The translations under genes were made by a program, and so were the position numbers. The notes under the pieces were generated by a model, which saw nothing but the letters and a program-made list of their open reading frames with translations, searched no databases and was not told where the DNA came from. 64,000 bases of DNA from Sphingomonadaceae bacterium. GTDB taxonomy: Bacteria; Pseudomonadota; Alphaproteobacteria; Sphingomonadales; Sphingomonadaceae. Shown here in pieces: positions 19,763 through 28,913 of the stretch. The stretch is from contig JANWWL010000006.1 in the NCBI GenBank assembly GCA_025056155.1, positions 271,666 through 335,665 on the forward strand, in the 5' to 3' direction. How positions within the stretch are numbered: position 1 is the first letter of the stretch; every line of letters begins with the position of its first letter.

Positions 19763-20731
19763 CTAGGGGGGAGGGGCGGAGCTGTCCACGGGCGGCGCCA
19801 AGGACCGCCGCGGCGGGGCGGGGTGCAGGTGGAAGACGCCGCCTCGGCTGCGGGCCCGCAACCCTGCCAGCGTGCCGCCACCCCGGTCCCACAGGCGGGC
19901 GAGCGCCTCGCCCGACGGTTCCGCCCCCCGTTCGGCGAAGGCCAGGGCGAGCGCCCGGCGGGCCACTTCCGAGGGCAGGCCCGCAAGGTCGAGGCCGCCG
20001 TCGGGCAGGCGGCGCGTCTCGAGCACGCGCCGGGCGACCCACGCCAACGCCTCGTCCGCTTCGGCCAGAAGCGCCGCCGAGCGGGCGGCCTGGCGCGCGT
20101 TGAGGCCGCCTTGGGCCAACAGCCGCCGTGCGCGCGCCCGCTCGAAGCGGGGATCCTCGTTCGTGGGATCGCGGGCCACGGGCCAGTCGAGGCCTCGGAG
20201 CACGGCGTGGAGCGCCGCCCGCCGCACGGACAGGAGGGGGCGGAGCACGAGCAGCCCTTCGATCTCCTGCCGGGCGCGCACCCCGGCCAACCCCGCGAGC
20301 CCCGCCGCGCGGTTGAGGCGCATCACCAGGGTCTCGGCCTGGTCGTCGGCGTGATGGGCGGTCAGAGCCGCCGCCAGCCCGCGCACCCGGGCATGGCGGG
20401 CGAGGGCCCGATAGCGCGCCGTGCGCGCCATGGCCTGGAGCCGGGTGGGGCCGATCGGCCCGTCGGGCGGCAGGATCGCGTGCGGCACGCCCAGCCCCGC
20501 GCAGATGCCGGCCACGGCGTGCGCTTCCGCCGCGGAAGCCGGCCGCACGCCATGGTCGACGGTGGCCGCCTCAATCCGGCCGGGCCACGCCAAGGCGGCC
20601 AGACGCAGCAGCGAAAGCGAATCCGGCCCGCCCGAGACGGCCACGAGGAACGGCCCTTGGGCGGCCGGGCCGGCCAGCCGCGCCACCTCGGCCCGCAGTG
20701 CCTCTGGCGTGAGGGCGGTTACGGCCGGCAC
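19763..20731 (-). CDS. tilS: tRNA(Ile)-lysidine synthase
   Basis: Modifies C34 of the CAU-anticodon tRNA-Ile to lysidine so that it reads AUA; essential in most bacteria. The PP-loop VAVSGGPDSLSLLRLA is near residues 22-37, and AHHADDQAETLVMRL is the second signature. At 322 aa it is about 110 residues shorter than the E. coli enzyme, so the C-terminal accessory domain is reduced, as in many alphaproteobacteria. A GTG at 20731 is chosen as start because it lies just upstream of the conserved region and overlaps the cpoB stop by 13 nt. Other starts upstream would run deep into cpoB. Confidence 0.93.
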   Translation of the reverse strand: MPAVTALTPEALRAEVARLAGPAAQGPFLVAVSGGPDSLSLLRLAALAWPGRIEAATVDHGVRPASAAEAHAVAGICAGLGVPHAILPPDGPIGPTRLQAMARTARYRALARHARVRGLAAALTAHHADDQAETLVMRLNRAAGLAGLAGVRARQEIEGLLVLRPLLSVRRAALHAVLRGLDWPVARDPTNEDPRFERARARRLLAQGGLNARQAARSAALLAEADEALAWVARRVLETRRLPDGGLDLAGLPSEVARRALALAFAERGAEPSGEALARLWDRGGGTLAGLRARSRGGVFHLHPAPPRRSLAPPVDSSAPPP

Positions 20732-21642
20732 TTCGCCTCGGCGCGGGCCTTCTGCGCTTCGGCCGCCAACGTGCCCTGCAGCCGCTCGGGATAGGCGGTG
20801 CGCAACTGGTCGAGCGCGTCGCAGGCGGCCTTGGGCTGCTTCAGGGCAATAAGCGCCTTGCCCAGCCACAGCAGGCTCGAGGCGGCCATCGCCCCTTCGG
20901 GCGACGTTCGGTAGTTGGCCAGGAACAGCTTGGCGGCCTCGGCGGGGCGGCCCCGCTCCATCTCGGCCCGGCCGGCCCAGTAGCGCGCGTTGGACGCCCG
21001 GGGCGACTTGGGATGGGCCTGGGCGAATGCCTCGAGCTCGGCGGCGGCCCGCGCCCAATCGCGCGCCCGGTAATGGGCGTAGGCAGCCTGATAGGCGGCC
21101 TCGGGATCGGCCGCCGGCCGAGGCGGGGCGGGCACCCCGGCGGCCCCGGAGCGCGCGGGGGGCGCGGCTGGCGCGGGGGCTGCGGCCGCCGGCGGACTGG
21201 CCGCAGGAGCGGGCGACCGGCTGGTTTCCAAGGCGCCCAAGCGGGCCTCGGTGTCGCCGCGGCTCTTCTCGAAGCTAGTGCGCAGCTCGCGAAGGCCGAA
21301 CTGCAGCTGCTCGATCTGGCCGGTCAGCGTCCGCTGCTGGGCTTCCAGGGCGTCGATCCGCGTGGCGAGGTCGGCCAGAGGGTCGGTGGCCGGCGTGGGC
21401 GCCACGGACGGCCCCGGGGCGGGCGCCGGCTCCTCGGGCGCGAAGAAGCGCCGGTCGCCACCGGGAAACACCTGGCGCTGGACGGCGCGCATCTGGCTTT
21501 CGAGGATCGTGATCCGGCGCTCGAGGGCCCGGAGCTGGTCGGCAGTGGGCGCTTGGGGCCCCTGGGCGCCTGCGGCCACCGCCCACGCCGCCCCGACGGC
21601 GGCCGCGAACCCCCGCCGGGCCCCGATCCTACCGTTCCGCAT
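20719..21642 (-). CDS. cpoB: Tol-Pal system/cell division coordinator CpoB (YbgF)
   Basis: A 307-aa periplasmic protein linked to the Tol-Pal envelope-constriction machinery. Residues 1-24 are a signal peptide with an RRGF start. A heptad coiled-coil (about 34-55 and 85-140, e.g. LRALERRITILESQMRAVQ) probably trimerises. An Ala/Pro-rich linker follows (145-185). The C-terminal part is TPR repeats (AYQAAYAHYRARDWARAA, SNARYWAGRAEMERGR, LLWLGKALIALKQP). The ATG at 21642 was preferred over an upstream TTG at 21699 because it starts the signal peptide. No tol or pal gene is present here; instead the neighbours are a rodZ-like gene and tilS. Confidence 0.88.
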   Translation of the reverse strand: MRNGRIGARRGFAAAVGAAWAVAAGAQGPQAPTADQLRALERRITILESQMRAVQRQVFPGGDRRFFAPEEPAPAPGPSVAPTPATDPLADLATRIDALEAQQRTLTGQIEQLQFGLRELRTSFEKSRGDTEARLGALETSRSPAPAASPPAAAAPAPAAPPARSGAAGVPAPPRPAADPEAAYQAAYAHYRARDWARAAAELEAFAQAHPKSPRASNARYWAGRAEMERGRPAEAAKLFLANYRTSPEGAMAASSLLWLGKALIALKQPKAACDALDQLRTAYPERLQGTLAAEAQKARAEAKCRP

Positions 21643-21695
21643 CACCCGATCCTGCAGCCGCCCCGGCGTTACCCGAGGCTGAACCGGGGCGTCCG

Positions 21696-22580
21696 TCAAC
21701 CCGCCGGCGACGGGACGGGCAGCTCCAGGCCCGAGCGACGCTCGGCCGCGGCCTTGAGCGATTTCACGTCGAGCGGCTGGGCGCGCAGCACTTCGGCCGG
21801 ACCACCCAGCGGGGGCAGCACCTCATCGCCGATGCGCACTTCGACCGACCCGGCCCGGCCGGCCCGCAGCACGAGCCCTGGTTGCGGCGGCACGGCGAAG
21901 GTCTCTCCCTTCCGCAAGATGCCCTCGAACAGCCGGTCGCCACCCGCGGGATCGCTCACGCGGATCCAGACGTCGTCGCGCGCCGCCAGCACGACCGTGG
22001 GCGCTGGCAATCCGGCCGGCGGAGCGACCACGGCCGCGGCCCGGGGGACGGCGGCGGGGGGAGGAGCGGTGGGCGGCCCCTCCGGCGGCGGGGGCGGCGT
22101 GGGCCGCAGGCCGAGGGCCACGAGCAGCCCCACGCCCAAGACCGCCGCCCCGACCGAGGCGGCGACCAGCCCCCGCGACGGCAATCGCCGCTCGTCGAGC
22201 GGCTGGAGGTCCACGACGTGCGGGGCCGGTTCCTCGCGGCCGGATTCGGCCCGGAACCGGGCGGCCGCCGCCTGGGGATCGAGCCCCACGATGCGGGCAT
22301 AGGCCTTTACGAAACCCACGGCGTAGGTCAGCGCCGGGAGACGGTCGTACTCGCCCACCTCGATTGCTTCGAGAAGGCCCATGCGGATCTTCGTGCGGGC
22401 GGCCACGTCGCGCAGGCTCAGGCCCACCGCTTCGCGGGCGCGCCGCAGCTCGGCACCGATCGAGGCGGCGGTCGGCGCGACCCGGCCCAGCGGGATGATC
22501 TCCGCGCCCCCCGACTCACCGACCGGATCGGCCGAACCCGGCGCGTCCGGCGCGGCGCGCTCGCCCGCTCCCTCGATCAT
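21696..22580 (-). CDS. RodZ-like helix-turn-helix membrane protein
   Basis: A 294-aa bitopic inner-membrane protein. Residues 40-105 form an XRE-type helix-turn-helix (GAELRRAREAVGLSLRDVA, then LPALTYAVGFVKAYARIVGL), as in RodZ, which anchors MreB filaments. One transmembrane helix follows at about 137-158. A Pro/Ala-rich periplasmic linker leads to a C-terminal DUF4115-type beta domain (VVLAARDDVWIRVSD, GILRKGETFAVP). This is the RodZ architecture, though no mreB is near. The ATG at 22580 has GGAG 7 nt upstream and was preferred over a TTG at 22646. It appears to head the minus-strand run leading to cpoB and tilS. Confidence 0.82.
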   Translation of the reverse strand: MIEGAGERAAPDAPGSADPVGESGGAEIIPLGRVAPTAASIGAELRRAREAVGLSLRDVAARTKIRMGLLEAIEVGEYDRLPALTYAVGFVKAYARIVGLDPQAAAARFRAESGREEPAPHVVDLQPLDERRLPSRGLVAASVGAAVLGVGLLVALGLRPTPPPPPEGPPTAPPPAAVPRAAAVVAPPAGLPAPTVVLAARDDVWIRVSDPAGGDRLFEGILRKGETFAVPPQPGLVLRAGRAGSVEVRIGDEVLPPLGGPAEVLRAQPLDVKSLKAAAERRSGLELPVPSPAG

Positions 22581-22780
22581 GGCGACTCCATCCGACCCTG
22601 CTGCGGAGCCGACTCCGACCCCTACCCCCTGGGGATGACGAGTCAATGACGCCGGCCAGGTCGGGTCTCGACCTCTTCTGACTCGACCTAGTCCGAGACT
22701 TACCCCGCCGGTCCTTGGACGGCCGGGGCCGCAAGTGCCGGGCTTCCCCCGACGACCTTCGCCGTGGCACGGCGGGTGCC

Positions 22781-23251
22781 ATGGGTTTTCCGTCCAGCCC
22801 GGCCATGTCTCGGGCCCTGGACCTCGCCCGGGTCGCCGCCGCGATGGGCGAGGTGCCGGTGGGCGCGGTGGTGACCGACCCCTCGGGCCAGGTGGTGGCC
22901 GAAGCGCACAACCGCACCCGCGCCGACCGCGATCCCACGGCCCATGCCGAACTTTTGGCCATCCGCCGGGCCACCGCGGCGCTGGGCACGGAGCGGCTGG
23001 CGGGGCTTACCCTGTGGGTCACCCTGGAGCCCTGCGCCATGTGCGCTGGCGCCATCGCCCTGGCCAGGCTCTCCCGGCTGGTCTACGCCGCCCCCGATCC
23101 CAAGGCCGGCGCCGTGGTCAACGGGCCCCGGCTGTTCGGCCTAGCCACCTGCCACCACCGCCCCGAGGTGGTCGAGGGCCTGGGTGCCGCCGAAGCGAGC
23201 CAAATCCTCAAGGACTTCTTCGCACGCCTCCGCCGGGGGGACGGCCGGTAG
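22781..23251 (+). CDS. tadA: tRNA-specific adenosine deaminase
   Basis: A 156-aa zinc deaminase converting A34 of tRNA-Arg(ACG) to inosine, so that one tRNA reads CGU, CGC and CGA. The zinc and catalytic motifs are HAE (55-57, in [12 protein letters not shown]) and PCAMC (84-88, in [12 protein letters not shown]). The start [13 protein letters not shown] at 22781 gives a family-length protein; an ATG at 22805 is a possible shorter start. Its last 111 nt overlap the 3' end of trmFO on the other strand. It lies divergent from the rodZ-like gene with 200 nt between starts. Confidence 0.95.
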   Translation: MGFPSSPAMSRALDLARVAAAMGEVPVGAVVTDPSGQVVAEAHNRTRADRDPTAHAELLAIRRATAALGTERLAGLTLWVTLEPCAMCAGAIALARLSRLVYAAPDPKAGAVVNGPRLFGLATCHHRPEVVEGLGAAEASQILKDFFARLRRGDGR

Positions 23252-24559
23252 CCAGCGCGCCAGCGCCGCGCGGGCGCGGGCGGCCAGCGCCCGGCGCCGC
23301 TCGCGCCCGCGAAGGGTGCCCGGCAAGGGTGGGAACAGGCCGAAGTTCACGTTCATGGGCTGGAACGTTTCGGGGTCGGCCTCGGTCGTCAGGTGGGCCA
23401 GGAGGGCGCCCACCGCCGTCTCGGGCGGCGGCGGCGGCAAGTCCCGCCCGGCCCGCTCGGCGGCCACGAACAGCCCGGCCAGCAAGCCCATCGCCGCCGA
23501 TTCGACATAGCCCTCGCACCCCGTGATCTGGCCGGCGAAGCGGATGCGGGGGTCGGCCTTCAGACGCAGCGTGCGGTCGAGGAGGACGGGCGAGCGGATG
23601 AAGCTGTTGCGATGCAGGCCGCCCAGGCGCGCGAACTCCGCGCGCTCGAGACCTGGGATCATGCGGAACACCCGCACTTGTTCGGCGTGGCGCATCTTGG
23701 TCTGGAACCCGACCAGGTTCCACAGCGTGCCCGCCCGGTTCTCGGGCCGAAGCTGTACGACCGCATAGGGCCGCCGGCCCGTCCGTGGATCGACGAGGCC
23801 CACCGGCTTCATCGGCCCGAACCGCAGCGTGTCCATCCCGCGGGCGGCCATGACCTCGATGGGCAGACAGCCCTCGAAGTAGGGCGTGTCCCGCTCCCAG
23901 TCGCGGAACTCGACCGTCTCGGCGGTCCTGAGCGCCTCGACGAACGCCCGGTACTGCGCTTCGTCCAGGGGGCAGTTTAGGTAGTCCTGCCCGCGGTCCC
24001 ATCGCGACTGCCGCCAGGCGACCCACATGTCGATCGAATGCGCGTGGACGATGGGGGCAATGGCGTCGAAAAAGGCCAGATTGTCCGCCCCCGTGCGCCG
24101 CGCGATCGAGGCCGCCAGTGCTTCCGAGGTGAGCGGCCCGGTCGCCAGGATCACCCATGCCCAGTCGTCGGGCACGTCGGTCACCTCCTCGCGGCGGACC
24201 TCGATCGCCGGGTGAGCGAGCAGACGCGCCGTGACGGTTCGGGCGAACACGTCGCGGTCCACGGCCATGGCCGCCCCTGCCGGCAGGCGGGCCAGCTCGC
24301 CGGCGGCCATCACGAGCGAGCCCAGCGCGCGCAGCTCGGCGTGCAGCAGGCCCACCGCGTTGGTTTCGGCATCGTCGGAACGGAAGCTGTTCGAGCAGAC
24401 GAGCTCGGCCAACAGGGCGGTGCGGTGGGCGGGTGTGGAGCGGCACCCCCGCATCTCGTGCAGGACGACGCGATGGCCGCGGGTGGCGAGCTGCCAGGCG
24501 GCCTCGCAGCCCGCCAGGCCACCACCCACCACGTGCACCGGAGGGAGCGAAGCGCGCAT
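23141..24559 (-). CDS. trmFO: tRNA m5U54 methyltransferase, folate/FAD-dependent
   Basis: TrmFO (Gid) makes ribothymidine at position 54 of tRNA using methylenetetrahydrofolate and FADH2. The N-terminal FAD-binding loop is [17 protein letters not shown] (residues 8-24), followed by the family-specific [47 protein letters not shown] (a shortened view of residues about 255-282) and the FAD-contact region [21 protein letters not shown] are intact. [11 protein letters not shown] near the end is typical. At 472 aa it carries about 30 extra residues beyond the usual C-terminus, encoded antisense to tadA. The ATG at 24559 begins just before the FAD loop. Confidence 0.95.
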   Translation of the reverse strand: MRASLPPVHVVGGGLAGCEAAWQLATRGHRVVLHEMRGCRSTPAHRTALLAELVCSNSFRSDDAETNAVGLLHAELRALGSLVMAAGELARLPAGAAMAVDRDVFARTVTARLLAHPAIEVRREEVTDVPDDWAWVILATGPLTSEALAASIARRTGADNLAFFDAIAPIVHAHSIDMWVAWRQSRWDRGQDYLNCPLDEAQYRAFVEALRTAETVEFRDWERDTPYFEGCLPIEVMAARGMDTLRFGPMKPVGLVDPRTGRRPYAVVQLRPENRAGTLWNLVGFQTKMRHAEQVRVFRMIPGLERAEFARLGGLHRNSFIRSPVLLDRTLRLKADPRIRFAGQITGCEGYVESAAMGLLAGLFVAAERAGRDLPPPPPETAVGALLAHLTTEADPETFQPMNVNFGLFPPLPGTLRGRERRRALAARARAALARWLPAVPPAEACEEVLEDLARFGGTQALDHLGAVVAGG

Positions 24560-24639
24560 GCCGGCGATGTGGCGTGCGGCCCGGCCCAGGGCAAGCACCC
24601 CGGCTTGCCGGCCGCCGGGCCTCGGCTACGGGGGCGGGC

Positions 24640-25560
24640 GTGGAAATCTACCTGCCGATCGCCGAGATGTCGGTCAGCGCGCCCCTGATGGTGCTGCTGG
24701 GCTTCGGTGTCGGCTTCCTGTCGGGCATGTTCGGCGTGGGCGGCGGGTTCCTCACCACCCCGCTCCTCATCGTCACGGGCATCCCCCCCGCCGTCGCCGT
24801 CGCCTCGTCGGCGACCCAGGTGACGGGCAGCAGCGTAACCGGTGCGATCGCCCATTGGCGCGCCCGCGCGCTCGACCCCAAGATGGGGCTCGTGATGACG
24901 GGCGGCGGGTTCGTGGGCGCCGCCCTCGGCTCGGCCCTGTTTCGGTGGCTCACCGTTCTGGGCCAAGTCGACGTGGTGATCGCGCTCGCCTACGTGGCGC
25001 TTCTGGGCACGGTGGGAAGCCTCATGCTGAAGGAGTCGCTGGAGGCGCTCGCCCGGCGCCAGCGGGGTGAGGCTCCGCCTCGGCCGGCCCGCCGGCATCA
25101 CCCGCTGGTGGCCGCCCTGCCCTGGCCCACCCGGTTCCCGCGCTCGGGTCTCTACATCTCGCCCCTCGCCCCGGCGCTCCTCGGCGCGGCGGTGGGCGTG
25201 CTCACGGTCCTCACGGGCGTGGGCGGCGGGTTCATCCTGGTGCCCGGCATGCTCTACCTCCTCGGCATGTCGGCCGGCACGGTGGTCGGCACCAGTCTGT
25301 TCCAGATCCTGTTCGTCTCGGCGCTCACCACCGTGCTGCACGCCGTCCAGTCGCAGACGGTCGACATCGTGCTGGCCGGCCTGCTCCTGGTGGGGGGCGT
25401 GGTCGGGGCACGGCTTGGAACGGGCGTCGCCCAGCGCCTTGCGCCCGAGCGGCTGCGCCTTGCGCTCGCCCTGCTGGTGCTGGCGGTGGCCGCCCGCCTG
25501 TTCGTGGGCCTGACCTGGCGGCCCGGCAGCCTGTTCGTGGCCGAGGTCGCCAGCGCATGA
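24640..25560 (+). CDS. TauE/SafE family sulfite/anion exporter
   Basis: A 306-aa inner-membrane permease of the TauE/SafE (TSUP) family, whose members move sulfite, sulfoacetate or related anions. Two homologous halves each carry the GVGGGF signature: FLSGMFGVGGGFLTTPLL near residue 25 and LTGVGGGFILVPGMLYLLG near residue 195. About eight hydrophobic helices are visible. The GTG at 24640 is chosen because family members begin with the same xEIYLPIAEMSV and a GGGGGCGGG stretch lies upstream. Its stop overlaps the ATG of the next gene by 4 nt, so the pair is coupled. The window also holds sulfotransferases, but nothing ties them to this permease. Confidence 0.9.
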   Translation: MEIYLPIAEMSVSAPLMVLLGFGVGFLSGMFGVGGGFLTTPLLIVTGIPPAVAVASSATQVTGSSVTGAIAHWRARALDPKMGLVMTGGGFVGAALGSALFRWLTVLGQVDVVIALAYVALLGTVGSLMLKESLEALARRQRGEAPPRPARRHHPLVAALPWPTRFPRSGLYISPLAPALLGAAVGVLTVLTGVGGGFILVPGMLYLLGMSAGTVVGTSLFQILFVSALTTVLHAVQSQTVDIVLAGLLLVGGVVGARLGTGVAQRLAPERLRLALALLVLAVAARLFVGLTWRPGSLFVAEVASA

Positions 25561-26312
25561 TCCGGGCGCTCGTGGCCCTGGGCCTTGCGGTTGCCGCCTC
25601 GCCGGCACCGGCCGCCCCGCGCCTGGTGGCCGAGCTCTCGCAGAGCCGAATCGACATCTCCTATCGCTTCGCGGGTGCCGAACTCCTGGTGTTCGGCGCC
25701 ATCCAGGGAGGCTCGGCGGGGCCGCCGCCGGGGCTCGCCGTGGTGGTGCGCGGGCCGACCGAGCCCGTCACGGTGCGCCGGCGCGAGCGGGTGCTGGGCA
25801 TCTGGGTCAATCGCCGGGCCGTCCGCTTCGAGAGCGTCCCCGGCTACTATGCCGTCGCGACCACCGCCCCGGTCGAGGCGCTGCTCGACGAACGCAACGC
25901 CGCCATCCACGAAATCGGGCTCGACTTCCTGCAGCTGTCGCCGGCGGGCTACGTCGACCCGGACGAAGCCCGCCAGTTCCAGGCCGGCCTGGTCGACCTG
26001 CGCCGCGAGGCGGGGCTCTATGTCGAACAGCCCTACGGCGTGCGCCTGACCGCTGACGTGCTGTTCCGCGCGCGCATTCCGATGCCCTCGGCGGTGCCGG
26101 TGGGCGAGTATCTGGCCGAGGTGTTCCTGATCTCCGACGGGCGCGTGCGGGCGAAGGCCACCGCCCCCATCCTCGTCGAGAAGTCGGGGTTCGAGCGGTC
26201 GATCTTCCTGTTCGCCCATCGCCACGGGCTGGCCTATGGCCTGGGTTCGGTGGGCCTTGCGGTGCTTGCGGGTCTGGCCGGGGGGCTGCTCGGCGTCCGC
26301 CGCCCGGCCTGA
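25557..26312 (+). CDS. TIGR02186 family exported membrane-anchored protein
   Basis: A 251-aa protein of unknown function in the TIGR02186 family, which is nearly always encoded beside a TauE/SafE permease in alphaproteobacteria. Residues 1-19 are a signal peptide (ALVALGLAVAASPAPAA). The middle is a periplasmic beta-rich domain with LSQSRIDISYRFAGAELLVFG, RRERVLGIWVN and SVPGYYAV. A single transmembrane helix lies near the C-terminus (about 225-247), followed by a short basic tail. ATGA overlap with the permease implies coupled translation. An accessory role for the transporter is likely but unproven. Confidence 0.85.
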   Translation: MIRALVALGLAVAASPAPAAPRLVAELSQSRIDISYRFAGAELLVFGAIQGGSAGPPPGLAVVVRGPTEPVTVRRRERVLGIWVNRRAVRFESVPGYYAVATTAPVEALLDERNAAIHEIGLDFLQLSPAGYVDPDEARQFQAGLVDLRREAGLYVEQPYGVRLTADVLFRARIPMPSAVPVGEYLAEVFLISDGRVRAKATAPILVEKSGFERSIFLFAHRHGLAYGLGSVGLAVLAGLAGGLLGVRRPA

Positions 26313-26357
26313 CGGCGAGGACTTCACAAGACGCCGCCGGCCCCCTAGCGCAAGCCG

Positions 26358-28913
26358 ATGGACCGGCCCCAGGCGCCGACCCCGGTGCGGCTCGTCGACT
26401 ATCGCCCGCCCGACTGGCGGGTGCCGCGCGTCGACCTGCGCTTCGAGCTCGACCCACGGCGCACCCTGGTGCACGCCCGTCTCGACGTCGAGCGGGCCGG
26501 CGAGCACGACCGTCCCCTGGTCCTCGACGGGGAAGACCTTCAGACGTTGCGCGTGGCGGTGGACGGCGAGGAGATGCCGTTGCCCAACGCCGCCCCCCTC
26601 GTGCTGCCCATCCCGGGCGACCGGGCGGTCGTCGAGACGACGGTGGCCGTGCGGCCCGAGGCCAACACGCGCCTCATGGGCCTTTATGCCTCGGGCGGGA
26701 ACCTGTGCACTCAGTGCGAGGCGGAAGGCTTTCGCCGCATCACCTGGTTTCCCGACCGGCCCGACGTTCTGGCCCGTTGGCGGGTGCGGCTCGAGGCCGA
26801 CGCCCAGGCCTTTCCCGTGCTCTTGTCGAACGGCAACCCCGCGGGCGCGGGTCCCCTGCCGGGCGGGCGGCACTTCGCCCTGTGGGAAGATCCGCATCCC
26901 AAGCCCTGCTACCTGTTCGCGCTGGTGGCCGGCCGGCTTGCGGCCGCGCGCGATCGGTTCGTGACCGCTTCAGGCCGCCCCGTGGCGCTCGCCATCTGGG
27001 TGGCGCCTGACGATTTGCCGCGCACCGGCCATGCCATGGCGGCGCTCAAGGCCGCCATGCGGTTCGACGAGGAAGTCTACGGACGCGAATACGACCTCGA
27101 CGTCTTCAACATCGTTGCCGTGCGCGACTTCAACTTCGGCGCGATGGAGAACAAGGGCCTCAACATCTTCAACGCGCGCTACGTGCTGGCCGACCCCGCC
27201 ACGGCCACCGACTTCGACCTCGACTCGGTCGCCGCCGTGGTGGCGCACGAGTATCTGCACAACTGGTCGGGCAACCGGGTGACCTGCCGCGATTGGTTCC
27301 AGCTGAGCCTGAAGGAAGGCTTCACCGTCTTCCGCGACCAGCAGTTCTCGGCCTCGATCGGCTCGGCGGCCGTTCGCCGCATCCAGGACGTCCGCTTCCT
27401 GCGCCAGGTGCAATTTCCGGAGGACGCCGGCCCGCTGGCGCACCCCGTCCAGCCCGAGCACTATCTCGAGATCTCGAACTTCTACACGCCCACCGTTTAC
27501 AACAAGGGCGCGGAACTCATCCGGATGATGGCCCGCATCCTGGGCCCCGCAGCGTTCCGGCGGGCCTGCGACCGGTATTTTGCGGACAACGACGGGAAGG
27601 CCGCCACCATCGACGATTTCCTGGCGGCCATGGCGGCGGAAGGGCTGGATGCGGAGCGCTTTCGGCGCTGGTATCGCCAGGCCGGAACCCCACGAGTGAC
27701 GGCCCGCCTCGAGCCGGGCGACGGCGGTCTCGCCCTCTGCCTTCAGCAGTCCAACCCGGTCGCCGGCCCCGAGGCGCCGCCGCTGCCCATCCCGCTGGAG
27801 GTGGCCCTGCTCGATCCCGCCACGGGAGCGCACCTCGTGGCCCCCCACCTCGTCGTGCTGCAGGAACGGATGGAGCGGATACCGTTTCCCGGCGTGCACG
27901 GGCCCGCCCTGCTCTCCATCAATCGGGGGTTCACCGCACCCGTGCGCATCGAGCCCGCACCCGACCGCGCGACGCTCGCCCGCCTGGCCGCCGTCGACGA
28001 CGATCCCGTCGCGCGCTGGGACGCGCTGCAGGCCCAGATGCTGTCGGCCATGATGGAGGCGATCGACAAGGGCGTCCCGTCGTTCGCCGAGGTGGTCGAG
28101 GCGGTGCGGGCCACGCTCGGGCTGCGCGACCGGGATCCCGCCTTCGTGGCCGAGGCCATCCTGCCGCCGCCCGAAGCGGTGGTGGCCGAAGCCTTCGACC
28201 AGGCCGATCCGGCCGCCGTGCACGCCGCGCGCCAGGCGCTGCGCCAGGCCGTGGGCCAGGCGTGCTGCGACGAGCTGTGGGCGGCCTTCGACGACGCCAG
28301 CGCTCCTGCCGCCGACCTCTCGCCCCGAGCCAAGGGGCTGCGCCGGCTGAAGGGGGTGGCGATCGGGCTCCTGATGGCGGCCGACGAGGCGGCCGCGGCC
28401 CGGGCCGCCTTCCGCATGTTCGAGGATGCCGACGGCATGACCGACCGCTGGGCCGCCCTCGTGGCGCTGGCCTCTTCCGACCGGCCCGAGCGGACCCGGG
28501 CGCTGGCCGCGTTCCGCGCCCGCCACGGTGCCGATCCCGTGTTGCTCGACAACTGGTTCGCCGTGCAGGCGGGGGCGACCCGGGCCGACACGCTCGCGGT
28601 GGTCAAGGCGCTGGCTCAGGACCCCGCCTACGATCGGCGCAATCCTAACCGCGTGCGGGCCCTGTTCCTGTCGCTGGCCAACAACCCGGCCCGCTTCCAC
28701 GATCCCGAAGCCTATCGCCTGCTGGCGGATGAAGTGCTGATGCTGGATGCCCTCAATCCCCAGACGGCGGCCCGTCTCGCCCAGCCGCTGGCGCGCTGGC
28801 GTCGGCTCGTTCCTTGGCTCGGGCAGGCGATGCGGGCCGAGCTCGAGCGCATGAGCGCGGCACCCGGCCTGTCGCGCGAAGTGCGCGACGTGGTGAGCCG
28901 AGCGCTGGCCTAA
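26358..28913 (+). CDS. pepN: Aminopeptidase N (M1 family)
   Basis: An 851-aa zinc aminopeptidase that trims N-terminal residues from cytoplasmic peptides. The domain order matches E. coli PepN: beta-saddle (1-180), thermolysin-like catalytic domain with GAMEN at 261-265 and HEYLHN at 297-302 plus Glu320 as third zinc ligand, a small beta domain, and an all-helical C-terminus. The key residues have the same numbers as in E. coli PepN. There is no signal peptide. It follows TIGR02186 by 45 nt and its stop overlaps the convergent transporter gene by 4 nt. Confidence 0.97.
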   Translation: MDRPQAPTPVRLVDYRPPDWRVPRVDLRFELDPRRTLVHARLDVERAGEHDRPLVLDGEDLQTLRVAVDGEEMPLPNAAPLVLPIPGDRAVVETTVAVRPEANTRLMGLYASGGNLCTQCEAEGFRRITWFPDRPDVLARWRVRLEADAQAFPVLLSNGNPAGAGPLPGGRHFALWEDPHPKPCYLFALVAGRLAAARDRFVTASGRPVALAIWVAPDDLPRTGHAMAALKAAMRFDEEVYGREYDLDVFNIVAVRDFNFGAMENKGLNIFNARYVLADPATATDFDLDSVAAVVAHEYLHNWSGNRVTCRDWFQLSLKEGFTVFRDQQFSASIGSAAVRRIQDVRFLRQVQFPEDAGPLAHPVQPEHYLEISNFYTPTVYNKGAELIRMMARILGPAAFRRACDRYFADNDGKAATIDDFLAAMAAEGLDAERFRRWYRQAGTPRVTARLEPGDGGLALCLQQSNPVAGPEAPPLPIPLEVALLDPATGAHLVAPHLVVLQERMERIPFPGVHGPALLSINRGFTAPVRIEPAPDRATLARLAAVDDDPVARWDALQAQMLSAMMEAIDKGVPSFAEVVEAVRATLGLRDRDPAFVAEAILPPPEAVVAEAFDQADPAAVHAARQALRQAVGQACCDELWAAFDDASAPAADLSPRAKGLRRLKGVAIGLLMAADEAAAARAAFRMFEDADGMTDRWAALVALASSDRPERTRALAAFRARHGADPVLLDNWFAVQAGATRADTLAVVKALAQDPAYDRRNPNRVRALFLSLANNPARFHDPEAYRLLADEVLMLDALNPQTAARLAQPLARWRRLVPWLGQAMRAELERMSAAPGLSREVRDVVSRALA

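Noticed and set aside
22578..22646. A TTG-started longer form of the RodZ-like protein
   Set aside because: The ATG at 22580 has a better ribosome site and the extra Gly/Val-rich residues are not conserved in type.
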